Below, piece after piece: positions 54,480 through 64,000 of a stretch of 64,000 nt of DNA. Source of the stretch: HRBIN12 sp035762085. GTDB lineage: Bacteria; Actinomycetota; UBA4738; HRBIN12. The DNA lies in contig DASTPT010000032.1 in the NCBI GenBank assembly GCA_035762085.1, positions 14,448-78,447 of the forward strand. The letters run 5' to 3'. The notes beneath the pieces were generated by a model. The model saw only the letters and a list, made by a program, of their open reading frames with translations, was not told the origin of the DNA and made no database searches. Both the position numbers and the translations under genes were made by a program. Each line of letters starts with the position of its first letter. Positions within the stretch are counted from its first letter, which is position 1.

Positions 54480-56294
54480 TCAGGCGAGAGGCCGACCGAG
54501 CGGCAGGAGCGCGTCGACGGCGACGGCCGCGAACAGCAGCCCGAGGTACACGATCGAGTACCTGAACAGGCGCATCGACTCGCCGGGCGAGGCCGAGCGC
54601 CACAGCCGGAGCGCGCGCCACACGAACGCCCCGCCGAGCGCGATCGCCGTGGCCGTGTAGATCGCCCCCATGTCCGCGACCGGCACCAGCAGCAGGGTGG
54701 TCCCGAACAGCGCGAGCGAGTACAGCAGGATCTGACGGCGCGTCTCGCCCTCGCCGCGGACGACCGGCAGCATCGGTACGCCGGCCGCCGCGTAGTCGCC
54801 CGCGTAGCGCATCGCGAGCGCCCAGAAGTGCGGCGGCGTCCACACGAACACGATCGCGAACAGGATCCACGCGGGTGCCGCGACCGCGCCGGTCACGGCG
54901 GCCCATCCCACGAGCGCGGGCACCGCGCCGGCGGCGCCGCCGATCACGATGTTCTGCGTGCTCGTGCGCTTGAGCCACATCGTGTAGACGAAGACGTAGA
55001 AGGCGATCGCGGACAGGGCGAGCGACGCGGCGAGCACGTTCACGGTGACGGACAGGAACAGGTACGAGATCGCGCCGAGCGCGAATCCGAAGGCCAGCGC
55101 CCTGTCGGGCTCGACCTCGTGCGCCGGCAGCGGCCGCCTCCGGGTGCGCCGCATCACCTCGTCGATGTCGCGGTCGAGGTAGCAGTTGACCGCGTTCGCC
55201 GACCCCGCCGCGATCGTCCCGCCGGCGAGCGTCGCGAGCACGAGCCCGAGCGAGGGCAGTCCGCCCTCGGCCAGCATCATCGCCGGCACGGTCGTGATCA
55301 GGAGCAGCACGATGATGCGCGGCTTCGTGAGCGCGACATAGGCGGCGGCGGTCTGCCGGAACGAGCGCTTGTGTCCGTTCGTGCGGGCCAGCGCCTCCTC
55401 CGACGTCGGCGTCGTGGCGCCCGCGCGCCGGGCGACGGCCGCGAGGGCGACGAGGGCCGCCCACACGAGGACCGCGAAGGTCACGTGGAGCACCACCGCC
55501 CACGGGCGGAGCTTCGTCCAGACGTTCGCGGCGCCGACCATGATCTGCGCCGCGAACAGGGCGAGCGCCGTCGTCGACAGGACGACCGTCGATCGCGTAC
55601 GTGGTCGCATCGTCCGCGCTCGGATCGCCGTCCAGAGCACCAGCAGGAACGAGGTCAGCGCGAGCACCCGGTGCAGGAACATCGGCGTCCGAACCCCGCC
55701 GAGCGTCGGCACCAGCCGGCCGTCCATCAGCGGCCAGTCCTGGAAGGCGATCCCGAACGCGGGGCCCTTCGCGCGGATGTACGTGCCCACGAGCAGCAGG
55801 GCCGCCGTGGACGCGGCCGTCGTCAGCGTGAGGATCGGGAACCCCCGCCACCGGCCCCCGCGGTCGGCGGGGACCAGCGCCCACGTCGCCATCACGACGA
55901 CGTCGGCGATGAGGGCGAGTGCGGCCACGAAGTGAGCGGTCACCCACCAGGGGTTCAGCTCGGTGGCAACGACCACGCCGCCGAGCGCCGCCTGCGCCAT
56001 CACGAGCGGGAACGAGACGAGCGCCGGCCACAAGAGCGTCGGCTCTCGGCGGTGGTCGATCCAGGCCACGACGGCGCTCGCGAGCGTCAGCACGATCACG
56101 ACGAACGCCACCGCGCGGTGCGAGAACTCGATGATCGAGTGGACCGTGCCGCTCGGGAACAGCGTGCCGGGCTCGCACGCCGGCCACGTCGAGCACCCGA
56201 GCCCCGACCCCGTCCCTCGGACCAGGCCGCCCACGGCGAACAGCACGACGGTCGTGCCTGCGGTCGCGAGCGCGAGTCTCTGGAAGCGGGTCAT
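54480..56294 (-). CDS. CtaA-CtaB fusion: haem A synthase + haem O synthase
   Basis: 604 residues. The N-terminal half (about 1-300) is CtaA/COX15: GGLVRGTGSGLGCSTWP, EFSHRAVAF, TAHFVAAL, LHRVLALTS and LHVTFAVLV supply the paired-helix histidines. The C-terminal half (about 315-604) is the CtaB prenyltransferase: YVALTKPRIIVLLLITTVPAMMLA, NAVNCYLDRDIDEVMRRTRRRPLP (first Asp-rich motif) and VWTPPHFWALAMRYAGDYAAAGVPMLP (second). Haem B would be farnesylated and then oxidised by one polypeptide to supply the caa3 oxidase. No frameshift or stop lies at the junction. Confidence 0.93.
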   Translation of the reverse strand: MTRFQRLALATAGTTVVLFAVGGLVRGTGSGLGCSTWPACEPGTLFPSGTVHSIIEFSHRAVAFVVIVLTLASAVVAWIDHRREPTLLWPALVSFPLVMAQAALGGVVVATELNPWWVTAHFVAALALIADVVVMATWALVPADRGGRWRGFPILTLTTAASTAALLLVGTYIRAKGPAFGIAFQDWPLMDGRLVPTLGGVRTPMFLHRVLALTSFLLVLWTAIRARTMRPRTRSTVVLSTTALALFAAQIMVGAANVWTKLRPWAVVLHVTFAVLVWAALVALAAVARRAGATTPTSEEALARTNGHKRSFRQTAAAYVALTKPRIIVLLLITTVPAMMLAEGGLPSLGLVLATLAGGTIAAGSANAVNCYLDRDIDEVMRRTRRRPLPAHEVEPDRALAFGFALGAISYLFLSVTVNVLAASLALSAIAFYVFVYTMWLKRTSTQNIVIGGAAGAVPALVGWAAVTGAVAAPAWILFAIVFVWTPPHFWALAMRYAGDYAAAGVPMLPVVRGEGETRRQILLYSLALFGTTLLLVPVADMGAIYTATAIALGGAFVWRALRLWRSASPGESMRLFRYSIVYLGLLFAAVAVDALLPLGRPLA

Positions 56295-56356
56295 GGGGTG
56301 GGCCGGGACGATCGCAGAACGATAGCAGGCACGGCCGGGGCTGCGATACTGCGCCC

Positions 56357-57238
56357 GTGGACACCGCGGCCGGCAGGACGGACCTGACCCCGCCCGTCGT
56401 GGAGGCCGTGCGCTCGCGCGTGGACGCGGTGCTCGCGACCGAGCTGCGGGCGCGCCGGGACGAGCTCTCGGCGCTCGATCCCTCGGCCGCGGCGCTGGTC
56501 GAGGAGATCGAGCGGCTCCTCGCGGCCGGGGGCAAACGGCTGCGGCCGGCGTTCTGCTACCTGGGCTACCGGGCCGCCGGCGGGACCGAGGGGGAGCCGA
56601 TCGTCCGCGCTGCGGCCGCCCTGGAGCTGCTGCACACGTTCGCGCTGGTCCACGACGACGTGATGGACGAGGCGACCGAGCGGCGCGACGTCGAGACCAC
56701 GCACGTGCGGTTCGCGCGCATGTTCCCGGGGGGCTCGGCCGCTCGGGGGCGCTCGGCCGCGGTGCTGGTGGGCGACCTCGCCGCGGTGCTGGCCGAGGCC
56801 CTGTTCCGATCGTCGGGCTTCCCGCAGGAGCGGCTGGAGGAGGCCTTCGTGCGGTTCGACCGGATGCGCCTGGAGATGGCGGCGGGGCAGTACCTGGACC
56901 TGCTCGGGGCCGCGCGGCGGGACCTGGCCTCCGCCGAGCACGTGGCCGAGCTCAAGACGGCGTCGTACACGGTGGAGGGTCCGCTACTGATCGGGGCGGC
57001 GCTCGCCGGCGCGAACGAGGAGCTCGAGGCCCGGCTGCTCGCGTACGGGCGGCCGGCTGGCGAGGCGTTCCAGCTCCGTGACGACGTGCTGGACCACGAG
57101 GCGCCGCCGGGCGCGGCAGAGCGGGTCGACGCCCTGGCAGCGCAGGCGGTCGCGGCCCTGGAGGGCGCGCGGCTCGATCCGGTGGCCGCGGCGGCGCTGC
57201 GGCACATCGGCGAGGCGATGCGGCTGGGGGGTCGCTGA
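56357..57238 (+). CDS. Polyprenyl diphosphate synthase (trans-isoprenyl, GGPP-type)
   Basis: 293 residues. GGKRLRPAFCYLGYRAAGG, the first Asp-rich motif LVHDDVMDEA and the second QLRDDVLDHEA define a trans-prenyltransferase. The chain length cannot be set from sequence alone. The bulky residues before the first motif (LLHTFAL) and the reductase gene downstream suggest a geranylgeranyl or longer menaquinone side chain. GTG 56357 has GATACT 6 bp upstream. Divergent from ctaA-ctaB. Confidence 0.9.
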   Translation: MDTAAGRTDLTPPVVEAVRSRVDAVLATELRARRDELSALDPSAAALVEEIERLLAAGGKRLRPAFCYLGYRAAGGTEGEPIVRAAAALELLHTFALVHDDVMDEATERRDVETTHVRFARMFPGGSAARGRSAAVLVGDLAAVLAEALFRSSGFPQERLEEAFVRFDRMRLEMAAGQYLDLLGAARRDLASAEHVAELKTASYTVEGPLLIGAALAGANEELEARLLAYGRPAGEAFQLRDDVLDHEAPPGAAERVDALAAQAVAALEGARLDPVAAAALRHIGEAMRLGGR

Positions 57239-57239
57239 G

Positions 57240-57665
57240 GTGGAGCTCGCGACGGCGCGCAAGCTGTTCGGCGCCCTGCCGGTCGTGTCCGTGGCGACGG
57301 TGTCGCCGGGCGGATCGCCGCACGTCGTGCCCCTGTGGTTCGTGTGGCTCGAGGACGCCCTGTACGTCTCGACCCGCCGCGAGAGCCGGACGTGGCGCAA
57401 CGTCGAGGCCGACCCTCGGGTCTCGATCGCGATCGACGTGGGGCGGAGCTGGACCGAGATCGCGGGGATCGTGCTCGAGGGCGCGGCCGAGCCGCTTCCG
57501 GCCGAGCATCCCTCGATGCGGGATCCGATCTCGGCCTGGCACGAGAAGTACCGCCCGCTCCTGTCGGGGGAGGGGTTCGAGCGGTTCGCCGAGGAGGTCC
57601 GCGGGCTGGCCTTCCTGCGGCTCGTGCCGGAGCGCGTCGTCTCGTGGGATCACGCCCGGGGCTGA
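57240..57665 (+). CDS. Pyridoxamine 5'-phosphate oxidase-like (FMN/F420-binding split barrel) protein
   Basis: 141 residues. LPVVSVATVSPGGSPHVVPLWFVW...LYVSTRRESRTWRNVEADPRVSIAID is the PNPOx-like split-barrel, common in actinobacterial F420- or FMN-dependent proteins. Cofactor and substrate are undetermined. The GTG start overlaps nothing but begins 1 bp after the prenyl synthase stop, so the two are probably co-transcribed. Confidence 0.8.
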   Translation: MELATARKLFGALPVVSVATVSPGGSPHVVPLWFVWLEDALYVSTRRESRTWRNVEADPRVSIAIDVGRSWTEIAGIVLEGAAEPLPAEHPSMRDPISAWHEKYRPLLSGEGFERFAEEVRGLAFLRLVPERVVSWDHARG

Positions 57666-57729
57666 GGGACCCGAGCGGTTGCGCGGCAGCGGCTCGCACC
57701 GTACCGTTCGTGCTTCCCGGGGCTTCCGG

Positions 57730-57735
57730 TACCAT
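57730..57735 (+). promoter_or_regulatory. -10 element (TACCAT) of the reductase-nuo operon
   Basis: TACCAT is immediately followed by the Rex palindrome, so a repressor bound there would cover the transcription start. The start codon at 57781 is about 45 bp downstream, giving a leadered transcript. Confidence 0.6.
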
Positions 57736-57759
57736 CGCTTGTGAACCGGTTCACAAGCG
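57736..57759. promoter_or_regulatory. Rex operator, perfect 24-bp palindrome before the nuo operon
   Basis: CGCTTGTGAACC followed by its exact reverse complement. It contains TTGTGAAC...GTTCACAA, the core of known Rex operators. It directly abuts the -10 element and overlaps the predicted start. A perfect 24-bp palindrome is very unlikely by chance, and Rex is encoded 19 kb away. Confidence 0.85.
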
Positions 57760-57780
57760 CCGACGACATGGTGGGGGACG

Positions 57781-59037
57781 GTGCCTGACTCGACGAGAGC
57801 CATCGAGACCGACGTGCTCGTGGTCGGCGCTGGGCCGGGCGGCTCCGCGGCCGGGTATCACCTCGCCCGGCACGGGATCGACGTCACCGTCCTGGAGAGG
57901 GCCTCGTTCCCGCGCGAGAAGGTCTGCGGCGACGGCCTGACCCCGCGGAGCGTGCGGTCGCTCGTCCGGATGGGCGTCGACACCCGGGACCCGATGTTCG
58001 AGCGCGTCGTCGGCCTGCGCGTGTACTCGCGCACGACCACGATCGAGCTCCGCTGGCCGGAGCTTCGCGACTTCCCCGACTACGGGCTGGTCGCCACGAG
58101 GATGGACCTGGACGAGCTCCTCGTCCGGCGCGCCCAGGCGGCCGGCGCGCGCCTGCTGGAGCGGACCGAGGCGATCTCGCCGATCCTCGAGGAGGGCTGG
58201 GTCGTCGGCGTGCTCGCCCGCGACGCCGAGGACCGGGACGCGGAGCCCTTCGAGGTCCGGGCGAAGATGGTCCTGGCCGCCGACGGGGCCGCGTCGAAGC
58301 TGTCCGCGCAGGCGGGGGTCCGTCGCGACGAGACGCGGCCGCTCGGGATCGCCGCCCGTCGGTACTACCGGATCGAGCGTCACCCCGGCCCGTGGTTCGA
58401 GTCGTGGCTCGACCTGTGGGAGGGCGACACGATCCTGCCCGGCTACGGCTGGCTGTTCCCGCTGCCGGACGGCACCGTGAACCTGGGCGCCGGACTCCTG
58501 AACACCTTCGCCGGGTTCCGGGACATCTCGGCGCAGCGGCTGTTCGGCGCGTTCGCGCAGATGCTGCCCCCCGCGTGGGGGGTCTCGGAGGAGACGGCGG
58601 TCGGCCGCGTGCTCTCCGGGCCGCTCCCGATGGGCGGCTCGCGCCGTCCGGCGGCCGTGCCCGGGATGCTGCTGATCGGCGACGCCGCCGGTCTGATCAA
58701 CCCGTTCAACGGCGAGGGGATCGCGTACGCGATGGAGTCGGCCGAGGTCGCCGCAGACCTGACGTACGACGCGCTCATCCGCGGCCGCCCGGGGCTCGCG
58801 CAGATGTACCCGAGCGTCCTTCGCGAGCGCTACGCCCGGTACTTCTGGTGGGGCATCTGGTTCGCCCGTGCGATCGGGCACCCACGGGTCATGCGGGCCT
58901 CGACGCGGTACCTGCTGCCGAACGGGCCGACGATGCGGATGGCGATGCGGGTGCTCGCGAACCTGACGGACGGACGCGACGGCGGCGCACAGGATCGCGC
59001 GCTCCACGCGCTGGAGCGCCTGGCCCCGGTCTCGTGA
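57781..59037 (+). CDS. Geranylgeranyl reductase family FAD protein (MenJ-like)
   Basis: 418 residues. N-terminal FAD motif DVLVVGAGPGGSAAGYHLARHG, PREKVCGDGLTPRSV, LAADGAASKLSAQAG and GDAAGLINPFNGEGIAYAMESAEVA are hallmarks of the family. Mycobacterial MenJ saturates one isoprene of menaquinone; archaeal relatives reduce lipids. GTG 57781 follows GGGGGACG, about 20 bp after the Rex operator. Being first in the nuo operon links quinone maturation with NADH oxidation. Confidence 0.88.
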   Translation: MPDSTRAIETDVLVVGAGPGGSAAGYHLARHGIDVTVLERASFPREKVCGDGLTPRSVRSLVRMGVDTRDPMFERVVGLRVYSRTTTIELRWPELRDFPDYGLVATRMDLDELLVRRAQAAGARLLERTEAISPILEEGWVVGVLARDAEDRDAEPFEVRAKMVLAADGAASKLSAQAGVRRDETRPLGIAARRYYRIERHPGPWFESWLDLWEGDTILPGYGWLFPLPDGTVNLGAGLLNTFAGFRDISAQRLFGAFAQMLPPAWGVSEETAVGRVLSGPLPMGGSRRPAAVPGMLLIGDAAGLINPFNGEGIAYAMESAEVAADLTYDALIRGRPGLAQMYPSVLRERYARYFWWGIWFARAIGHPRVMRASTRYLLPNGPTMRMAMRVLANLTDGRDGGAQDRALHALERLAPVS

Positions 59038-59055
59038 GGATGTCGTGGAAGTAGG

Positions 59056-59482
59056 ATGCGCCCGGTGCTGAGCGACTACCTCCCGATCGTGGTGCTCGCG
59101 GCGCTGGCGCTCGTGTTCGCGATCGCCTCCCTCGCGGCGTCCAGGCTCCTGCGCCCGAGCCGGCCGACGCCGGCGAAGCTCTCGCCCTACGAGTGCGGGA
59201 TCGAGCCGGAGCGCGTGCCGAAGGGCGAGCGGTTCAGCGTGAAGTTCTACGTCATCGCGATGCTGTTCATCATCTTCGACATCGAGACGATCTTCCTGTT
59301 CCCGTGGGCCGTCGGCTTCCGCCGGCTCGGCCTGTTCGGCCTGGTCGAGATGGCGATCTTCATCGCCCTCGTCTTCGTGGCGTACGTGTACGTCTGGCGC
59401 TCCGGCGGCCTGGACTGGGCCGCCGAGCGCGCGTCGCTCGGACCGTCGGTCGAGATCCCGGAACCCGAGCCGGAGGTCGCCC

Positions 59483-59493
<11 letters not shown>
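59056..59493 (+). CDS. nuoA: NADH-quinone oxidoreductase subunit A
   Basis: 145 residues, three TM helices. SPYECGIEP with the flexible TM1-TM2 loop and VKFYVIAMLFIIFDIETIFLFPWAVGFR are invariant NuoA features. The C-terminal tail after TM3 is acidic (EIPEPEPEVA). ATG 59056 follows GGAAGTAGG. It overlaps nuoB by 11 bp. Confidence 0.96.
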
Positions 59494-59997
<504 letters not shown>

Positions 59998-60001
<4 letters not shown>

Positions 60002-60501
60002 TCCCCGCCGCCGAGCTCGCCGAGCGGGTCCGCCCGCGGCTCCCGGACGTGATCGTCGCGCGCGGCGAGGTCGCGGCGGTCGTCGACCGCGACGACCTCC
60101 TCGCGACGCTCGGATGGCTGCGGTCGGAGCCCACGCTCGCGTTCGACTTCCTCTCGAGCGTGACCGCGACCGACTGGCCGGACCGGACCCCGCGGTACTG
60201 GGTCGCGTACGAGCTGTCCTCGACGTCGCTCCACCACCGGCTGCGCCTGAGGGTCGGCCTGCCGGCGGATGACGCTCGGCTGTCATCCGCGGTGGGGCTG
60301 TACCCGACCGCCGACTGGCACGAGCGGGAGACGTTCGACTTCTACGGGATCGTCTTCGAGGGCCACCCGAACCTGCGCCGGATCATGCTGCCCGACGGCT
60401 GGGAGGGCCATCCGCTGCGCAAGACCGAGGAGATGGGCGGCGTGAACACCCGGTACCGCGGCGCGTTCATCCCGCCCGTCGACCGGAGGGCCTCGCCGTG
60501 A
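59998..60501 (+). CDS. nuoC: NADH-quinone oxidoreductase subunit C
   Basis: 167 residues, a separate 30-kDa subunit, not fused to NuoD. The C-terminal signature WHERETFDFYGIVFEGHPNLRRIMLPDGWEGHPLRK is diagnostic; the N-terminal half is less conserved. GTG 59998 overlaps the nuoB stop and its own stop overlaps nuoD. Confidence 0.95.
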
Positions 60502-61775
60502 GCTTCGACACGGAGCGGGACTTCGACCCGATGGACCCGATGTCCACGGCGGAGCCGCGCCAGGAGACCATGGTCATCAACATGGGGCCGCAGCACCCCT
60601 CCACGCACGGCGTCCTGCGGCTGCTGCTGGAGCTGGACGGCGAGACCGTGATCCGGTGCGAGCCGATCGTCGGCTATCTCCACACCGGCATCGAGAAGAA
60701 CATGGAGTACCGGACGTGGCAGCAGGGCGTCACGTTCGTCACCCGCGCCGACTACCTGTCGCCGTTCTTCAACGAGCTCGCGTACGCGCTGGCCGTCGAA
60801 CGGTTGCTCGGGGTCGAGGCGCCGCCGCGTGCGCAGGTGCTGCGCGTGCTGTTCTGCGAGCTCAACCGGATCGCCTCGCACCTGGTGTGGCTGGCGACGA
60901 GCGGGATGGAGCTCGGCGCGGTGTCGATCATGCTGTTCGGCTTCCGCGAGCGCGAGGTGCTGCTGGACATCTTCGAGATGGCCACCGGCCTGCGGATGAA
61001 CCACGCGTACATCCGGATCGGCGGCGTCCTGATGGACCTGCCCGAGGGAGCGACCGACGCGATCGAGGACTTCCTGGACATGATGCCCGGCCGGATCCGC
61101 GAGTACGAGAGCCTGCTCTCGAGCAACCCGATCTGGGTCCAGCGCAACGCCGGCGTCGGGATACTCTCGGCGGAGGACGCGATCGCGCTCGGCGTCACCG
61201 GGCCGACGCTCCGGGCGGCCGGCGTGCCCCTGGACGTCCGGCGCGACGAGCCGTACGCGGGCTACGAGACGTACGAGTTCGATGTCGTCACCCGGGACTC
61301 GGCCGACTGCTACGGGCGGTACGCGATCCGCTTGGACGAGATGCGCCAGTCGATGCGGATCGTCGAGCAGTGCCTGGACCGCCTGCGCGAGCCCGGTCCG
61401 GTCATGGTGGACGACCCGAAGATCGCATGGCCCGCACGTCTGGAGGTCGGCCCCGACGGCATCGGGAACTCGCCTGCGTACGTCCACCACATCATGGAGG
61501 AGTCGATGGAGGCCCTCATCCATCACTTCAAGATGGTCACCGAGGGCGTGAGGGTCCCGGCCGGCGAGGTGTACCAGGTCGTCGAGTCCCCCCGCGGCGA
61601 GCTGGGCCTGTACGTGGTGTCCGACGGCGAGCACCGCCCTTACCGCGTCCGGATCCGCGACCCCTCGTTCGTCAACCTGCAGGCGGTCCCGATCATGGTC
61701 CACGGCGGGCTCGTCGCGGACGCGATCGCGGTCATCGCGAGCCTCGACCCGGTCATGGGCGGGGTGGATCGCTGA
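60498..61775 (+). CDS. nuoD: NADH-quinone oxidoreductase subunit D
   Basis: 425 residues. MGPQHPSTHGVLRLLLELDGE near the N-terminus and the loop YLHTGIEKNMEYRTWQQG form the quinone site; the His and Tyr used for quinone binding are present. DYLSPFFNELAYALAVERLLG and DPVMGGVDR at the C-terminus fit the family. GTG 60498 is coupled to nuoC; the stop shares one base with the nuoE ATG (TGATG). Confidence 0.97.
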   Translation: MSFDTERDFDPMDPMSTAEPRQETMVINMGPQHPSTHGVLRLLLELDGETVIRCEPIVGYLHTGIEKNMEYRTWQQGVTFVTRADYLSPFFNELAYALAVERLLGVEAPPRAQVLRVLFCELNRIASHLVWLATSGMELGAVSIMLFGFREREVLLDIFEMATGLRMNHAYIRIGGVLMDLPEGATDAIEDFLDMMPGRIREYESLLSSNPIWVQRNAGVGILSAEDAIALGVTGPTLRAAGVPLDVRRDEPYAGYETYEFDVVTRDSADCYGRYAIRLDEMRQSMRIVEQCLDRLREPGPVMVDDPKIAWPARLEVGPDGIGNSPAYVHHIMEESMEALIHHFKMVTEGVRVPAGEVYQVVESPRGELGLYVVSDGEHRPYRVRIRDPSFVNLQAVPIMVHGGLVADAIAVIASLDPVMGGVDR

Positions 61776-62340
61776 TGCCGGTGCTCACGCCCGACCTTCG
61801 GGAGCAGGCCGAGGCGATGAAGTCGCGGTACCCGCGCGGTCGCGAGCGCTCGGCGATCCTCCCGCTGCTGTACCTGGTGCAGTCGGTGGAGGGGCGGGTG
61901 ACCGAGGACGGGCTCCGCGAGGTGGCCGACATCCTCGGCCTGCGGACCGCCGAGGTCGAGGCGGTCGCGACGTTCTACACGATGATCCGCCTCCGTCCGA
62001 CCGGCAGGCACGTCGTGAACGTGTGCACGAACCTGTCGTGCGCGCTCCGCGGGGCTCACGAGGTCTACGCGGTGGCGCGCGAGGCCGCAGGCCTGGCCCC
62101 CGACGCGGACGTCTCCGAGGACGGCGCCGTCACGGTGCACGAGGAGGAGTGCCTGGGGGCCTGCGACGCCGCCCCGGTCGTCCAGGTCGACTTCGCGAAC
62201 CACGACCGCGTCGACCCAGAGGGGGCGCGGGAGATCGTGGCCACGCTGCGACGCGGCGAGCTCCCCGAGCCCTCGCGGGGCGCCGCGCCGCGCGACTTCC
62301 GTCACGCGTCGCGGATCCTCGCAGGGCTGGAGGAGCCGTC

Positions 62341-62344
<4 letters not shown>
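61775..62344 (+). CDS. nuoE: NADH-quinone oxidoreductase subunit E
   Basis: 189 residues, a thioredoxin-fold [2Fe-2S] subunit (N1a). Ligands are the CTNLSC pair and the ECLGAC pair, spaced as in other NuoE. EVEAVATFYTMIRLRPTGRHVVNVC precedes the first pair. The C-terminal tail after the cluster domain is about 45 residues longer than in E. coli. Stop overlaps the nuoF GTG by 4 bp. Confidence 0.95.
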
Positions 62345-63713
<1,369 letters not shown>

Positions 63714-63717
<4 letters not shown>

Positions 63718-64000
63718 GCGACCCGCGCCCCAGCGCCGACACCGTCACGCTGACGATCGACGGCAAGGAGGTCACCGTCCCGGCGGGGACGCTGATCATC
63801 CGTGCCGCGGAGCAGCTCGGGATCGAGATCCCCCGATTCTGCGACCACCCGTTCCTCGACCCGCTCGGCGCCTGCCGGCAGTGCTACGTCGAGATCGAGG
63901 GGCAGCGCAAGCTCTTCACCTCGTGCACCACGACCGTCGCTCCTGGCATGGCGGTCTACACGCAGAACCGGTCCGAGGCCGCGCACACGGCGCAGGTGGC
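63714..64000 (+). CDS. nuoG: NADH-quinone oxidoreductase subunit G (N-terminal part, cut by window end)
   Basis: Only the first 95 residues are present, with no stop before the right edge. After a short polar lead, VTLTIDGKEVTVPAGTLIIR opens the ferredoxin-like domain, and FCDHPFLDPLGACRQC followed by TSC supplies the [2Fe-2S] ligands, as in NuoG. GTG 63714 overlaps the nuoF stop by 4 bp. The [4Fe-4S] and molybdopterin-like domains and the membrane subunits must lie beyond the window. Confidence 0.93.

Noticed and set aside
57768..57770. ATG just before the geranylgeranyl-reductase-type gene as its start
   Set aside because: It is out of frame and hits a stop after six codons. GTG 57781 is in frame with the FAD motif.

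Overview
The window is about 70% GC and gene-dense, with short spacers, many 1-4 bp stop/start overlaps, and no tRNA, rRNA, CRISPR array or mobile element that I could find. The gene set points to an actinobacterium: a glutamine synthetase that can be adenylylated together with GlnE and a GlnR-type orphan regulator, a mycothiol-type MshA glycosyltransferase, an RsiG-family anti-sigma factor, the 33-residue ribosomal protein bS22, Rex, and widespread leaderless starts. The respiratory genes do not follow the QcrCAB layout of Mycobacteriales and Streptomycetales, so a deep-branching actinobacterial class is more likely. I cannot name the taxon.

Layout. 1-9.4 kb: the 3' end of glnE, mscL, an AlkA-type glycosylase, RidA, glnA with a candidate GlnR operator, glnR, a MoaD-like protein, a lipid kinase, and the sulfate-assimilation pair cysH/sat. 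9.4-14.4 kb: an M23 peptidase, an RsiG-like protein next to an HD-GYP c-di-GMP hydrolase, an asparaginase and mshA. 14.44-14.97 kb: the only long gap. It contains a strong promoter, about 270 bp of hairpin-rich sequence and a Rho-independent terminator, which together look like a stand-alone structured RNA of unknown family. 15-28 kb: a TetR regulator, proline/P5C metabolism (proline dehydrogenase, proC, P5C dehydrogenase), two class III aminotransferases, a two-subunit CoA-transferase, an AcuC-like deacetylase and pyruvate kinase. 28-38.7 kb: two SDRs, a poorly known 'phosphatase' family, a Clp1-like kinase, bS22, a lipoprotein hydrolase, a SAM hydrolase, an S55-like secreted protease, an ECF sigma/anti-sigma pair and a glutaredoxin-like protein. 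38.7-64 kb: rex followed by much of an aerobic respiratory chain.

Respiratory block. An eight-gene minus-strand operon (44258 to 39431) encodes a b6f-like quinol oxidase: a split cytochrome b, a Rieske protein, a monohaem cytochrome c, a 2[4Fe-4S] ferredoxin and three small or unknown membrane proteins. Divergent to it are ccdA, resB and ccsB for cytochrome c maturation, then a caa3-type oxidase operon (ctaC, ctaD, ctaE, subunit IV, ctaG) that ends in a membrane-anchored triple cupredoxin and a TlpA-like thioredoxin. A CtaA-CtaB fusion supplies haem A. Polyprenyl synthase and a geranylgeranyl-reductase-type enzyme suggest menaquinone side-chain synthesis and saturation. The latter heads the nuoA-G operon, which leaves the window inside nuoG.

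Two Rex-like palindromes, one before the nuo operon and one between the b6f-like operon and ccdA, suggest that the Rex encoded here couples NADH/NAD+ to electron-transport expression. The nitrogen genes glnE, glnA and glnR form a similar local circuit through the candidate GlnR box. At least eleven genes have a TANNNT -10 element 6-8 bp before the start codon and no evident Shine-Dalgarno, so leaderless transcription appears common.
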